DNA from: an uncultured Rhizobium sp.
Lineage (GTDB): Bacteria; Pseudomonadota; Alphaproteobacteria; Rhizobiales; Rhizobiaceae
NCBI GenBank assembly: GCA_945952045.1
Contig: CAMFHE010000001.1
Location: forward strand, 138,041-202,040
DNA: 64,000 nucleotides
Reading direction: 5' to 3'
The stretch's first letter is position 1. Every line of letters begins with the position of its first letter. The notes beneath the pieces were generated by a model. The model did not search any database. It had not been told where the DNA came from and saw only the letters and a program-made list of their open reading frames with translations. Of this stretch, positions 45,007 through 54,965 are shown piece by piece. The translations under genes were made by a program, and so were the position numbers.

Positions 45007-46371
45007 TCATTTCATACCGGGCGTGCCGTCGAAACGACGTTCGAGACCCTCCCAGCAGTCGAGATAATTATCCTGCAGAGTCTCCAGCTCGGCAGCATAT
45101 CTCGTCAATTGCTGAGGATAGCGAGTCTCGAACATGAACGCCATGGTTTGATCGAGCTTGATGGGTTTCAACTCCGCATTTGCTGCTTTTTCGAAACCGG
45201 AGGCATCCGGCCCATGCGGCAGCATCATGTTGTGCAGGCTCATGCCGCCGGGAACGAAACCCTGTTCCTTGGCGTCGTACTGGCCGTGGATCAGGCCCAT
45301 GAATTCGCTCATGATGTTGCGGTGATACCAGGGCGGGCGGAAGGTATGCTCGGCCACCATCCAGCGCGGCGGGAAGATGACGAAATCGACATTGGCCGTA
45401 CCCGCCTCCTCGGTCGGCGCGGTCAGGACGGTGAAGATCGACGGGTCGGGGTGGTCGAACAGAATGGCGCCGACCGGCGAGAAGGTGCGCAGATCATATT
45501 TGAACGGCGCGTAATTGCCGTGCCAGGCGACGACATCGAGCGGCGAATGGCCGATCTCGGTGACATAGAACTTGCCGCACCATTTGACATGGACGCGGCA
45601 GGGCGTTTCCTTGTCCTCGAAGGCTGCGACCGGCGTCTTGAAATCGCGCGGGTTGGCAAGGCAATTGGCGCCGATCGGCCCGCGATCCGGCATGGTGAAC
45701 TTGGCGCCGTAATTCTCGCAGATATAGCCGCGCCAGCCGTCCGCTTCGCCGAGCCGCATCACCTTGAACATCATGCCGCGCGGGATGAGGCAGATCTCGT
45801 TCGGCTCGACATCCATCTTACCCATTTCGGTGAACACCCTGATCGCGCCGACTTGCGGCACGACCAGAAGCTCACCATCGGCATCGAAAAAATAGTCGTC
45901 GATCATGTCGGCATTGAAGACATAGGCGTGCGCCGCCATGCCGACCTGGGTCATGACGTCGCCGGCTGCCGTCATGGTGCGGATGCCCTCGATGAAATTC
46001 AACGGCGTCTGCGGCATCGGGATCGGATCCCAGCGCAATTGCCCGAGCGGCAGAGAATGCTCGTCGAGGCAGGGCGCTGATTTCCAGAAGGGATAGGCCG
46101 CATGGGCGAAGCGGCGGGTATGGCGCACGCTCGGGCGGATACGATAGAGCCAGGAGCGCTCGTTTGTGCCGCGCGGGGCGGTGAAGGGCGAGCCGGAAAG
46201 CTGCTCGGCATAAAGCCCGTAATTGCATTTCTGCGGGCTGTTCTGCCCCTGCGGCAGGGCGCCGGGCAAGGCCTCCGTCTCGAAATCATTGCCGAAGCCC
46301 GGCATATAGGCAAGGTTGCCGCCCACGGCGGCAAGGCCTTGCGGTTCCGAAACGGTCTGGTCCATGTCCAT
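45007..46371 (-). CDS. hmgA: Homogentisate 1,2-dioxygenase
   Basis: A 454-residue iron enzyme that opens the homogentisate ring to maleylacetoacetate. The N-terminal [19 protein letters not shown] is diagnostic. The C-terminal cupin core contains [20 protein letters not shown] and [19 protein letters not shown], with the Fe-binding histidines and glutamate. Length is normal. It is the second gene of the tyrosine operon, 32 bases after hpd. A block here would cause homogentisate to accumulate and oxidise to a brown pigment. Confidence 0.96.
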   Translation of the reverse strand: MDMDQTVSEPQGLAAVGGNLAYMPGFGNDFETEALPGALPQGQNSPQKCNYGLYAEQLSGSPFTAPRGTNERSWLYRIRPSVRHTRRFAHAAYPFWKSAPCLDEHSLPLGQLRWDPIPMPQTPLNFIEGIRTMTAAGDVMTQVGMAAHAYVFNADMIDDYFFDADGELLVVPQVGAIRVFTEMGKMDVEPNEICLIPRGMMFKVMRLGEADGWRGYICENYGAKFTMPDRGPIGANCLANPRDFKTPVAAFEDKETPCRVHVKWCGKFYVTEIGHSPLDVVAWHGNYAPFKYDLRTFSPVGAILFDHPDPSIFTVLTAPTEEAGTANVDFVIFPPRWMVAEHTFRPPWYHRNIMSEFMGLIHGQYDAKEQGFVPGGMSLHNMMLPHGPDASGFEKAANAELKPIKLDQTMAFMFETRYPQQLTRYAAELETLQDNYLDCWEGLERRFDGTPGMK

Positions 46372-46403
46372 TCTCCTCCCGTCGTCGCTCAGTCTTGCTC
46401 AGA

Positions 46404-47513
46404 TCATTCCGCCGCCGTGCTGATGACGCCGCGCTTGATCTGGTCGGCCTCGATCGACTCGAACAAGGCGCGGAAATTGCCCTCGCCAAAGCCCTCGTCG
46501 CCCTTGCGCTGGATGAACTCGAAGAAGATCGGGCCGATCACCGTCTTCGAGAAGATCTGCAAGAGGATCTTGGTCATGCCGCCATTCACCACACCTTCGC
46601 CATCGATGAGGATGCCATGCTTTTTCATCCTGTCGATGGGTTCGTCATGGCCGTTCACGCGCGCAAACGACATGTCGTAATAAGTTTCCGGCGGGCCGGG
46701 CATGAATTTCAGGCCGTTATCGGCCAGGCGGTCGGTGGCCTCATAGATACCATCGGTGCCGACGGCGATGTGCTGGATGCCTTCGCCCTTGTATTTCTTC
46801 AGGAATTCCTCGATCTGGCTGGTGTCGTCCTTGGACTCGTTCAGCGGAATGCGAATCTTGCCGCAGGGCGAGGTGATCGCCCGGCTGACCAAGCCGGTGA
46901 TGCGCCCGTCAATGTCGAAGAAATGGATCTGCTTGAAGTTGAACAGGTTGCGGTAGAAATCCCACCACTTGTCCATGTTGCCGCGATAGACATTGTGGGT
47001 GAGGTGGTCGAGATAATAGAAGCCGACGCCTTCCGGCTTCGGGTCGCGCACGCCGAGCCAGTCGAATTCGGCATCATAGGCCGAACCTCGCGCGCCGTAG
47101 CGCTCGACGAAATAGAGCAGCGAACCGCCGATGCCGACGATGGCCGGCACATCCAGCGTCTTGTCCGCGCCCTCATAGGGCACCGCGCCTTGCGCGACTG
47201 CGTGGCTGAAGGCATGGGCGGCATCGACGACGCGCCAGGCCATCGACGGGGCGCATGGGCCGTGCTCGCCGACGAAGCGGGTGGCGTGGCTGCCGGGTTC
47301 GGCATTCAGGATGTAGTTGATATCGCCCTGCCGCCAGACGGTGATGTCTTTCGTCTTGTGCTGTGCGACCGGCGTATAACCCATGCGCGCAAAGAGTTCG
47401 CGCAGCTTTTCCGGTTCGGGATGGGCGAATTCGACGAATTCGAAGCCATCGGTGCCGGCCGGGTTGTCTGAGGTGATCTCGGACACCGGAGCGTCGTGCG
47501 GAAACGGACCCAT
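46404..47513 (-). CDS. hpd: 4-Hydroxyphenylpyruvate dioxygenase
   Basis: A 369-residue two-domain non-haem iron enzyme that converts 4-hydroxyphenylpyruvate to homogentisate. The Fe ligands are visible in LDHLTHNVYRG, EGIQHIAVGTDGIYE and FFEFIQRKGDEGFGEGNFRA. The start is the ATG before GPFPHDAPVSE, preceded by GGAGG; an ATG four codons earlier would place the ribosome site inside the gene. It is the first gene of the operon and faces an AsnC-type regulator across a 121-base region with repeated TTGCAT elements. Confidence 0.96.
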   Translation of the reverse strand: MGPFPHDAPVSEITSDNPAGTDGFEFVEFAHPEPEKLRELFARMGYTPVAQHKTKDITVWRQGDINYILNAEPGSHATRFVGEHGPCAPSMAWRVVDAAHAFSHAVAQGAVPYEGADKTLDVPAIVGIGGSLLYFVERYGARGSAYDAEFDWLGVRDPKPEGVGFYYLDHLTHNVYRGNMDKWWDFYRNLFNFKQIHFFDIDGRITGLVSRAITSPCGKIRIPLNESKDDTSQIEEFLKKYKGEGIQHIAVGTDGIYEATDRLADNGLKFMPGPPETYYDMSFARVNGHDEPIDRMKKHGILIDGEGVVNGGMTKILLQIFSKTVIGPIFFEFIQRKGDEGFGEGNFRALFESIEADQIKRGVISTAAE

Positions 47514-47597
47514 ATTCTCCTCCATGCGTTTGATGGCGCATAGTATCGCTCCACATGGCCGCAATGTGCTTGCATTCGGGAAGTGTATTGATGAATT

Positions 47598-47636
47598 ATT
47601 GCATGGATCGTGCGCCTTATTGGAAAATCATGCAAT
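47598..47636. promoter_or_regulatory. Inverted ATTGCAT/ATGCAAT elements, probable AsnC operator
   Basis: ATTGCAT (47598-47604) and its inverse ATGCAAT (47630-47636) flank the start of the regulator gene, and GCAA-N5-TTGC lies at 47561-47573. Together they resemble the spaced palindromes bound by Lrp/AsnC proteins, here between hpd and its divergent regulator. Confidence 0.4.
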
Positions 47637-48102
47637 GAATGATCCACTCGACAATTTCGACCGACGGCTGCTGCAGGAATTGCAGAAGGACGGACGGCTG
47701 ACCAATAACGAACTTGGCGAACGCATTGCGCTATCCCCGTCGCAATGTTCGCGGCGGCGCATGCGGCTGGAGGCGGAGGGCTATATTCGCGGCTATCAGG
47801 CCAATCTGGACCGCGAAAAACTCGGGCTGGACATGCTGGTGGTGATCTCGGTGACGCTGGCCACCCACAACCGCGACAATGCGCGGCGCTTCTCGCAGCT
47901 CATCAACGGCCTGCCGGAAGTGCTGGAAGCCTATGCGCTGACCGGCGAGATGGACTATCACCTGAAGGTGGCGACGCGGGGTCTGGCCGGCCTGTCGCGC
48001 TTCGTCAACGATGTCCTTCTGCCGCACGAATCCGTGCAGCATGTAAAGACGTCCATCGTTCTGGACACGCTGAAGAATTTCGAAGGACTTCCCGTGTCCT
48101 GA
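47635..48102 (+). CDS. Lrp/AsnC family regulator of the homogentisate operon
   Basis: A 155-residue Lrp-type regulator. The helix-turn-helix comprises LLQELQKDGRLTNNELGERI and ALSPSQCSRRRMRLE, and the RAM domain includes LPEVLEAYALTGEMDYHLKV. The ATG before NDPLDNF gives the usual N-terminus. It is divergent from hpd and ends three bases before the stop of a convergent permease gene. Orthologues beside hpd or hmgA in other proteobacteria respond to aromatic amino acids or their keto acids, so control of the tyrosine pathway is the likely job. Confidence 0.88.
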   Translation: MNDPLDNFDRRLLQELQKDGRLTNNELGERIALSPSQCSRRRMRLEAEGYIRGYQANLDREKLGLDMLVVISVTLATHNRDNARRFSQLINGLPEVLEAYALTGEMDYHLKVATRGLAGLSRFVNDVLLPHESVQHVKTSIVLDTLKNFEGLPVS

Positions 48103-48105
48103 GGT

Positions 48106-48909
48106 TCAGGCCGCCTTCTTGCGCAGTGCCGAAATCAGCGTCTTGCTCAGAATGACGACCATGACGAGGACGATCAGCAGCACCGAGATCGCGGCAATGG
48201 CCGGATCGATATTGTCGCGCAGGCCCATCCACATCATGCGCGGCAGCGTCACCGCATTGACCGAGGTGATGAACAGCGTCACGCCGATTTCTTCCCAGGA
48301 CAGCACGAAGGCAAGGAAGGCGGCGGTCATTACGCCGAAGCGGATATTGGGTAGAATGACGCGGAAGATGCGCGTGCCGATGCCGGCGCCGAAGCCACGC
48401 GCCGCAAGATCGATGCGGCGGTCCACCTGCGACAGCGACACCAGCACCAGAACCACCGCATAGGGCGCGATCATGACGGCGTGGGCGAGCGCGACGCCGA
48501 GCACGGTGTCGTAGCCGATCCAGTCGTTGACCTTCGACAGCGAGGTCAGGAAGAAATACAGCGTGATCGCCGAGACCACGGGCGGCGCGACCATCGGCGC
48601 CAGCACGAAACCGATCAGGATGCTGGCGAACCACGGCCGGAACATCCAGATGCCGAGGGCAAAAGCCAGCGACAGAGCCGTGGCGATGAAGGAGCTGAGC
48701 ACGGCGATGCGGATGCTGAGCCAGGCGGCCTGCCACCATGCGGGATCGTTGATCAGCGTTTCGTAATGCCTGAGCGACCAGTTGCCGTTCGGCATCGACA
48801 GGAAACGGGCCGACGTGAACGAGACCGGGATCACCGCGAGCAGCGGCATCAGCAGGAAGATGGCGATGAAGGCGCCGAGGATGATGGCGAGCGCGCCGGG
48901 CTTATACAT
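48106..48909 (-). CDS. Spermidine/putrescine-type ABC transporter permease (PotC-like)
   Basis: A 267-residue permease with six hydrophobic segments beginning ALAIILGAFIAIFLLMPLLA. The EAA coupling loop is RIDLAARGFGAGIGTRIFRV. SARFLSMPNGNWSLRHYETL is typical of PotC/YdcV members. It is the last gene of a four-gene transporter operon (ATPase, binding protein, two permeases) and sits ten bases after its partner. The likely substrates are polyamines or other guanidino/amino compounds, judging from the hydrolases nearby. Confidence 0.88.
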   Translation of the reverse strand: MYKPGALAIILGAFIAIFLLMPLLAVIPVSFTSARFLSMPNGNWSLRHYETLINDPAWWQAAWLSIRIAVLSSFIATALSLAFALGIWMFRPWFASILIGFVLAPMVAPPVVSAITLYFFLTSLSKVNDWIGYDTVLGVALAHAVMIAPYAVVLVLVSLSQVDRRIDLAARGFGAGIGTRIFRVILPNIRFGVMTAAFLAFVLSWEEIGVTLFITSVNAVTLPRMMWMGLRDNIDPAIAAISVLLIVLVMVVILSKTLISALRKKAA

Positions 48910-48918
48910 GGCTTCCCC

Positions 48919-49743
48919 TCACTTCAGCATGGCGCCCGGCCTGGCGAAGCGCATCAGCAGCGCCAGCAACAGGCCGACAATGACCATCATGATGACGCTG
49001 ATGGCAGCGCCCAGGCCCCAGTCCGGCGACTGGAAAATTCTCAGATAAATCAGTTCCGCTGCCATCACCGAACGGCCGCCGCCAAGGATTGCGGGCGTGA
49101 TGAAGAAGCCGAGCGAAAACACGAAGGTCAGGATCGCTGCGCCCAAGACGCCCGGCATCGTCATAGGCAGGTAGATCTGCCAGAAGGTGCGGGCCGGCGT
49201 CGCGCCCATGCCGCGCGCGGCCAGAAGCACGCGTTCGTCGATGTTGCGCATTGCAGAGGCGATCGGGAAGACGGCGAAGGGGATGAGGAAGTGCACCATG
49301 CCGAGCACGACGCCGAATTCGTTGCGCACCAGCGTCAGAGGCTCGGCGATGATGCCGGCCTGCGTCAGCCACGTGTTGATGACGCCGCGATTGGAGAGCA
49401 GCGCCACCCAGCCGAAAGCGCGGGTCAGCACCGAAATCCAGAACGGGATCAGGATGCAGACTTCGGCGAACAGTCGCACCGGCGCCGATCCACGAATCCA
49501 GAGATAGGTGATGAGATAGGCGGCCGCGACCGCAAGCGCGGTGACGATCAGGCAGATGCGGAAGGTGCGCAGGAAGACCGAGACGACGAGCGGGTCGGTC
49601 GCCGCATTGACGTAGTTCTGCACCCCGGGTTCCGGAAGGGTGAAGCTCCATTGCATGACGCCAAGGAACGGCGCCACATAGGCCGCCGCCAGAAAGAGCA
49701 TCAGCGGGCCGATGAGCAAAGCGGGTCTGAAGGCCTTGGGCAT
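48919..49743 (-). CDS. Spermidine/putrescine-type ABC transporter permease (PotB-like)
   Basis: A 274-residue permease with six hydrophobic segments, starting ALLIGPLMLFLAAAYVAPFL. The coupling loop is LAARGMGATPARTFWQIYLP, and FFITPAILGGGRSVMAAEL is typical of PotB. It forms a channel with the downstream PotC-like protein. A hairpin without T-run separates it from the binding-protein gene upstream. Confidence 0.88.
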   Translation of the reverse strand: MPKAFRPALLIGPLMLFLAAAYVAPFLGVMQWSFTLPEPGVQNYVNAATDPLVVSVFLRTFRICLIVTALAVAAAYLITYLWIRGSAPVRLFAEVCILIPFWISVLTRAFGWVALLSNRGVINTWLTQAGIIAEPLTLVRNEFGVVLGMVHFLIPFAVFPIASAMRNIDERVLLAARGMGATPARTFWQIYLPMTMPGVLGAAILTFVFSLGFFITPAILGGGRSVMAAELIYLRIFQSPDWGLGAAISVIMMVIVGLLLALLMRFARPGAMLK

Positions 49744-49775
49744 GGCGCGCTCCGGGCGGTGTCATGAACTGTTCC

Positions 49776-49803
49776 GTTTCCTCCCGCTGACGCGGGAGGA
49801 AAC
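49776..49803 (-). other. Intergenic hairpin after the polyamine-type binding-protein gene
   Basis: GTTTCCTCCCG (49776-49786) pairs perfectly with CGGGAGGAAAC (49793-49803) around a six-base loop. In the direction of transcription it follows the binding-protein stop by 14 bases and precedes the permease. No T-run follows, so it probably stabilises the upstream message or terminates only partly. Confidence 0.6.
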
Positions 49804-49817
49804 CAGGTGGAAAGGGA

Positions 49818-50933
49818 TCAGGCCGAGATGATCTTGGTATAGGCGTCGAGCGCCGCGCCGTAATTCGTCTCGTACCAGGCCATGTCGAGCGCGACCTGCT
49901 TTTTCATGTTTTCCGGATCGACCGGGTTGAGGCGCTTCTTGTCGGCCGGAACCAGCGCATCCGCTGCCGGGTTTGCCGGCCCCTGGCCCAGCATGTCGAA
50001 CATGACGAGCTGCTTTTGCGGGTCCTGGGCGGAAGCGATGAACTTCATCGCATTGTCCTTGCCGCCGGGATTTCCTTTGAGCACGGCCATTGCGCCCGGC
50101 GAAATCAGGCCCTGATCCCAGATGAACTTGATTTGGCCGCCGGAATCCTGCTCGATCAGGCTGGCGCGGGTCGACCAGATGAGGGCCATCGAGGCTTCGC
50201 CGTTGAGAAGAACGGACTGGCTTTCCGAACCGCCGCCCCAATAGGAAACGACATTGTCCTTGAAGGCGGCGATCTTCTTGTGAGCGCGGTCGAGATCGAG
50301 CGGATAGAGCTTGTCGGGTGCGACGCCATCGGCGAGCAGCGCGGCTTCCCACATGCCCGAACCCCACTTGTAGAGCGAGCGTTTGCCGGGGAATTTTTCG
50401 ACGTCGAAGAAATCGGCCATGCCGGTCGGCACCTTGTCACCGAACTTCGAGGCGTCGTAGGCGATGATGTAGGAGAAGAAATAAGTGGATGCCGAATACT
50501 CCCAGCCGAAGCCCGGGCGCATCTTGTTCTTGTCGACGATCTTGTAGTCGATCGGCTCGATCAGTCCCTTCTTGCCAAGCGCTTCGGCGGAGAAGGGATC
50601 GGCATCGACGATATCCCAGCTCGGCTTGCCGCTCTTGACCTGGGCTTCGATGGCGCCCTCGGTCGGGCCGGAACCGTCCTGTTTGACGGTGATGCTGGCT
50701 TCCTTCTGGAAGGCCTGACCGTAGGCGGCATCATAGGCCTTGCCGGCATCGCCGCCCCAGTTGACGAAAACGAGTTCATTGGCAGCGGCCATCGCGCCCT
50801 TGGCCTTCAGCGCCAGCGGCGCGCCCGCCAGCAGGAAAGCGGCGATCTGGGTGAAGCGACGACGCGAAATCTCGCCGCGCGTCACCTTGCCGGACAAAAT
50901 TTCAAGGCATTCCTTTTCGAACTTGTCACTCAT
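49818..50933 (-). CDS. ABC transporter substrate-binding protein, PotD-like, Tat-type signal
   Basis: A 371-residue extracytoplasmic binding protein. The N-terminus has a twin-arginine-like signal, SRRRFTQIAAFLLAGAPLAL, followed by AKGAMAA, so it may be exported folded. The mature part shows the polyamine/iron-type fold: ELVFVNWGGDAGKAYDAAYG, WDIVDADPFSAEALG and VSYWGGGSESQSVLLNGEAS. GGAGGTGA spacing decides for the ATG three codons inside the first possible GTG. It lies between the ATPase and the permease genes. The ligand is not determinable; polyamine-like or guanidino compounds fit the context. Confidence 0.9.
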   Translation of the reverse strand: MSDKFEKECLEILSGKVTRGEISRRRFTQIAAFLLAGAPLALKAKGAMAAANELVFVNWGGDAGKAYDAAYGQAFQKEASITVKQDGSGPTEGAIEAQVKSGKPSWDIVDADPFSAEALGKKGLIEPIDYKIVDKNKMRPGFGWEYSASTYFFSYIIAYDASKFGDKVPTGMADFFDVEKFPGKRSLYKWGSGMWEAALLADGVAPDKLYPLDLDRAHKKIAAFKDNVVSYWGGGSESQSVLLNGEASMALIWSTRASLIEQDSGGQIKFIWDQGLISPGAMAVLKGNPGGKDNAMKFIASAQDPQKQLVMFDMLGQGPANPAADALVPADKKRLNPVDPENMKKQVALDMAWYETNYGAALDAYTKIISA

Positions 50934-51000
50934 GCTGTTCACCTCCGTTTATGTTTTTTAAGGAGCAGTCGTCCCGGCCGCTTCTTCGCGGCCGGAAATC

Positions 51001-52074
51001 TCAAAGGAAATAGCCGTGCTCGACGGCGAAGCCGGCATAGGCGGTCGCGCCTTCGGCAAAAGCGGCAGGGACGGTATGTGTGGGCAGTTCCGAAACCATG
51101 CGTTCGCCCTTGGCGGTCGTCGCCTCGATGCGGGTCACCTTGCCGAGATAGGTCATGGAGCGGATGGTGACCGGCAGGCAGTTACCGTTGGCCGTCCGCT
51201 CGCAACCGAGCGCCACATATTCCGGGCGGACGGCGACGGTGGCGCTTTTCGCACCGGCCTCGCGCCCTAGCCGCAACGTCTGATCGCCATAACGCGCGAG
51301 AAAGCCGTCGCTTTCCTGCGAGGCGCCCTCGACGGAGAGAAGGTTGATTTCACCGAGGAACTCGGCGACGAAACGGTTTGAGGGCTTGTCGTAGATGTCG
51401 CGCGGGCTTGCCACCTGCTGCAGCCGCCCCTGATTGAAGATGGCGATGCGGGTCGACAGCGCCAGCGCTTCTTCCTGATCGTGGGTGACGAAGACGAAGG
51501 TGGTGCCGGTTTCCTTGTGCAGGCGGCGCATTTCATCCTGCATCGAGCCGCGCAGGTTCTTGTCGAGCGCCGAGAAGGGTTCGTCGAGCAGCAGCACCGA
51601 GGGTTCGAAGGCCAGCGCGCGTGCCAGCGCCACGCGCTGCTGCTGGCCGCCGGAAAGACCGGAAGGATGCTTCTTCTCGTGGCCGCGCAGGCCGACCGTA
51701 TCGATCATCTGGTTGACGCGGGTCTTGATTTCGGCGGCGCTGCGACCCTGAACCTGCAAGGGGAAAGCGATGTTTTTCTCGACCGTCATATGTGGAAACA
51801 GGGCGTAGCCCTGAAACACCATGCCGAAGCCGCGCTTTTCGGCTGGCAGGCGGGTAATGTCCTCGCCATCGCGCGACAGCGTTCCCGAGGTCGCGCCGGT
51901 GAAACCGGAAAGGATCATCAGAAACGTCGTCTTGCCCGAACCGGAAGGGCCGAGCAGCGTCAGGAATTCGCCACGTCCGATGGTCAGATCGACATTGTCG
52001 AGTGCTTTGAAGTCGCCATAGGTCTTGCCAATGCCACGAGCGACGAGTTCCGCCGCGTGTCTGTCCTTACCCAT
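51001..52074 (-). CDS. ABC transporter ATP-binding protein (PotA-like)
   Basis: A 357-residue ATPase with a C-terminal TOBE regulatory domain. Walker A GPSGSGKTTFL, Q-loop FQGYALFPHMTVEKN, signature LSGGQQQRVALARALA, Walker B LLLDEPFSALD, H-loop VTHDQEEALAL. The TOBE part (ATVAVRPEYVALG, then TIRSMTYLGKVTRIE) is typical of spermidine/putrescine and iron importers. The chosen ATG follows AGGGAAC; the longer frame adds 17 unlike residues. It is the first gene of the minus-strand transporter operon. Confidence 0.92.
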   Translation of the reverse strand: MGKDRHAAELVARGIGKTYGDFKALDNVDLTIGRGEFLTLLGPSGSGKTTFLMILSGFTGATSGTLSRDGEDITRLPAEKRGFGMVFQGYALFPHMTVEKNIAFPLQVQGRSAAEIKTRVNQMIDTVGLRGHEKKHPSGLSGGQQQRVALARALAFEPSVLLLDEPFSALDKNLRGSMQDEMRRLHKETGTTFVFVTHDQEEALALSTRIAIFNQGRLQQVASPRDIYDKPSNRFVAEFLGEINLLSVEGASQESDGFLARYGDQTLRLGREAGAKSATVAVRPEYVALGCERTANGNCLPVTIRSMTYLGKVTRIEATTAKGERMVSELPTHTVPAAFAEGATAYAGFAVEHGYFL

Positions 52075-52236
52075 TAACTGTTCCCTTTTTTTTAAAAAGG
52101 TAGAGACGCCGGCCAAGCCGCGCAATCGAAAAATTTTCGCGGCTTCGACAAATATGATTCACCGAATACGGCCAAACATCATAGGATTTGTGTCTTTGAG
52201 GCCTCTGCATCGCCAGTTCGGCGATTGTCGCACTTT

Positions 52237-53127
52237 TCAGTCATCGGTTTTGCCGACCTCCTGCTTCAGCCATGTGCAGAATGCCGCGACGGCTTCGTTG
52301 CGCGCCCGTCCCTCCGAGACGACGAGATAATAGGTGTTGGCCGGGCGAATGCCGACATCGAAGAGGCGCACGAGATGGCCCATCTCCATGGCCTGCCGGC
52401 TGATGAACTCGTCGCCCATCGCCACGCCCTGGGCCGCCACCGAGGCGGCGTAAACAAGATTCATGTCCGACAATACGACGCCAGTCTGGGCCAGCTTCGG
52501 ATCGAGGCCGGCATTGCGAAACCAGGTTTCCCAATCCGTGTAGTCGACAAGATGCAAGAGGCGAAGTTTCAGGACGTCAGCCGGTTCCAGCATGGCCGCG
52601 CCCTTGTTGACGAGGACCGGGCTACACAGCGGCGTGAACTCGACATCGACGAGTTGCTCCACCTGCATATCCGGCCAATGGCCGTTGCCAAAGGCAATGA
52701 AGACATCGACATCCGGGTTCGAGACGTCGTCCAGTCGCCCCGGCGTGGTGATCGACAGGCGCACATCCGGATGGGCATCCTGAAACAGGCCGATCTGCGG
52801 ACAGAGCCAGCTTGCGGCAAAGCCGGGCGAACTGGAAACATTGACGCGGCCAGCGATGCCGCGCGTGCTGTGCCGGGCGGCGGAGCCGGCGATGGTCGAG
52901 AGCGCGCGACGCACATCCAGCGCATAACCCAGGCCCTGTTCGGTCAATTCGACGCGCGTGCCGATGCGATTGAGAAGCTGGAAACCGAGATCCCGCTCCA
53001 GAAGGCGCAACTGATGGCTGACGGCCGAACGGGTCAGGTTCAACTCGTCCGCGGCCTTCCAGACGGAGCCGTGACGGGCGAAGCTTTCGAGCGCGCGCAG
53101 CGCCTGCGTCGAGGGTATGCGGGTCAT
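52237..53127 (-). CDS. LysR family regulator (GcvA-like), divergent from the amidohydrolase
   Basis: A 296-residue LysR protein with helix-turn-helix GSVWKAADELNLTRSAVSHQ and effector domain INVSSSPGF-like VNVSSSPGFAASWLCPQIGL. It lies between the transporter operon and the divergent M20 amidohydrolase/hydrolase operon across a 247-base gap, so it probably controls one or both. The gap shows no dyad clear enough to call. Length and domains are normal. Confidence 0.88.
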   Translation of the reverse strand: MTRIPSTQALRALESFARHGSVWKAADELNLTRSAVSHQLRLLERDLGFQLLNRIGTRVELTEQGLGYALDVRRALSTIAGSAARHSTRGIAGRVNVSSSPGFAASWLCPQIGLFQDAHPDVRLSITTPGRLDDVSNPDVDVFIAFGNGHWPDMQVEQLVDVEFTPLCSPVLVNKGAAMLEPADVLKLRLLHLVDYTDWETWFRNAGLDPKLAQTGVVLSDMNLVYAASVAAQGVAMGDEFISRQAMEMGHLVRLFDVGIRPANTYYLVVSEGRARNEAVAAFCTWLKQEVGKTDD

Positions 53128-53374
53128 GCAGTTTTCTCCGAAAGATGCCCGACCCTATCCAAAGCAATGATGATGGTGAACAAAATTTGCGATTGCTCCG
53201 AAAATATTTCACTTTTTCAAATCGGGAAGTTGCGGTCTAGTACGGTGGCATAACAGACGGAACGCCCGTCAACGCGTCGCCATAGCATGCAATATCAAAG
53301 GCTTGTGACCTTCAACTCACGAGCCGGCGCGTTTCGCCCTCGCCGGGGCAGGGCCGTATCCGCCCGGAGGAATC

Positions 53375-54952
53375 ATGACTGAAACAGCCGCACAAGCGCA
53401 CGCCATTGCTCATATCGATACCCACGCACAGGATTTGTCCGCCTGGACGTCGACCATATTCGATTTCGGCGAGACCGCCTGGCGCGAATATCGCTCGGCC
53501 GAATGGTATGTGAAGACGCTGCGCGACAACGGCTTTTCCGTCGAGGAAGGCTCGGCCGGCATGCCGACCGCTTTTGCGGCAAACTGGTCGAACGGGGTCG
53601 GCCCGTCGCTCGGCCTCTATGCGGAATATGACGCCGTGCCCGGCAATTGCCAGGCCGCAACCACCATACAAAAACCGCGCGATGGCCTCAGCGTCCATGC
53701 CGGCGGCCATACCGATCCGCATTCCGGCCTCGGCACCGCTGGCCTTGGCGCGTTGCTGGCGATCAAGTCGGCGATGGAGCGCCACAACCTTCCCGGCACG
53801 CTGCGCTTCACCGGCGAACCTGCCGAAAAGGTCCGCGGCTCCAAGCCGATCCATGCCGCCAAGGGCTATTACGACGGGCTGGACGCCATCCTCTCCTTCC
53901 ATCCCTTCTACATGCTGCCGATGTGCAATACCGTGCGTTGGGAGACCCATTGCGGCGCGGCTTATTCGATGATCTACCGCTTCGTCTGCGACGAGCCGGA
54001 AAGCTGGGGTCGTTCGGATGGCGCGCCGATCCCGCAGGCGCATTCGGCCGTGCGCGCACCCGGCGCCAATGACGCGCTGATGATGATGTACATGTCGTCG
54101 AAATCGCTGCGCGATTCCATGCTGCCACACCAAGGCGGCTGGTCGATCAGCGAGGCGATCCTGACAGCCGGCCAGGCGACCGCCGACAATCTCCCGGCCG
54201 GCCTTGCCGAAATCCAGTACATGATGCGCATGCCGACCATCGAGATGGCCGAGCAGGTGACCGCCGTTCTCGACCGCAATGCCGAGGCCGCCGCGCGCAT
54301 GACCGGCTGCCGTTTCGAGCGCCATTGGGTGTGCAAGTCTCGCCCCGGTCTGGCCAACCATGCATTGGCGAAAACCGTGTGGCAGTCGATCCAGACCGTC
54401 GGCGCGCCGCGCTGGCCGGAAGAGGCGCGCGCCATCGCTCGCGAAATCCAGAAGAATTGCGGGCTGGAGCCGATGGACAATCCGTTCCTGGCCGAATGCG
54501 AAACGTTGATGGATCCGGAAGAGGCGGAAGCGATCCTGCGCCGTGATCTCGCGCCGTCGCAGACCCATTCGACCTCGGACGACTATACCGACATGAGCTG
54601 GCAGGCGCCGCTTGCCCGTTTCTATATCGCCCGCCCGACGCTGACCGGTCCGGCCGGCTTCCGCTATCCCGCCTGGGTGATGAATGCGCTTGGCGGCATT
54701 CCCGAAACCATCGATCCGATGGTGACCACCGCTGCCAAAGTGCTGGCGCATGCTGGCCTGCGCATCCTGCAGGATGCCGATGCCCGCAAGGCGGCGCGCG
54801 CCGAATTCGATCAGCGCACCGGCGGCGGCATCGGCGGCTCGCGCTGGATCCCGCCGCTTTGCGACTACGACCCGCCCATCCACTTCCGCTGGCCGGAATA
54901 TGTCGAAACGGCCCGTGGCCGCGACTGGTGGATCCCTTCTTCCCAACCGTGA
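53375..54952 (+). CDS. M20 family amidohydrolase (AbgB/aminoacylase-like)
   Basis: A 525-residue zinc hydrolase. Metal-site elements are in order: LGLYAEYDAVPGNCQ, GGHTDPHSGLGTAGL, and the general-base glutamate in RFTGEPAEKVRG. These enzymes split an amide between an amino acid and an acyl or aroyl group, as in p-aminobenzoyl-glutamate use. Ribosome site GGAGGA. It is followed after 13 bases by a guanidino-modifying enzyme, so both are co-transcribed. The pair suggests stepwise hydrolysis of an N-acylated or amide-linked arginine or related compound, imported by the nearby transporter. The substrate is inferred. Confidence 0.85.
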   Translation: MTETAAQAHAIAHIDTHAQDLSAWTSTIFDFGETAWREYRSAEWYVKTLRDNGFSVEEGSAGMPTAFAANWSNGVGPSLGLYAEYDAVPGNCQAATTIQKPRDGLSVHAGGHTDPHSGLGTAGLGALLAIKSAMERHNLPGTLRFTGEPAEKVRGSKPIHAAKGYYDGLDAILSFHPFYMLPMCNTVRWETHCGAAYSMIYRFVCDEPESWGRSDGAPIPQAHSAVRAPGANDALMMMYMSSKSLRDSMLPHQGGWSISEAILTAGQATADNLPAGLAEIQYMMRMPTIEMAEQVTAVLDRNAEAAARMTGCRFERHWVCKSRPGLANHALAKTVWQSIQTVGAPRWPEEARAIAREIQKNCGLEPMDNPFLAECETLMDPEEAEAILRRDLAPSQTHSTSDDYTDMSWQAPLARFYIARPTLTGPAGFRYPAWVMNALGGIPETIDPMVTTAAKVLAHAGLRILQDADARKAARAEFDQRTGGGIGGSRWIPPLCDYDPPIHFRWPEYVETARGRDWWIPSSQP

Positions 54953-54965
54953 GGATACAGAGACA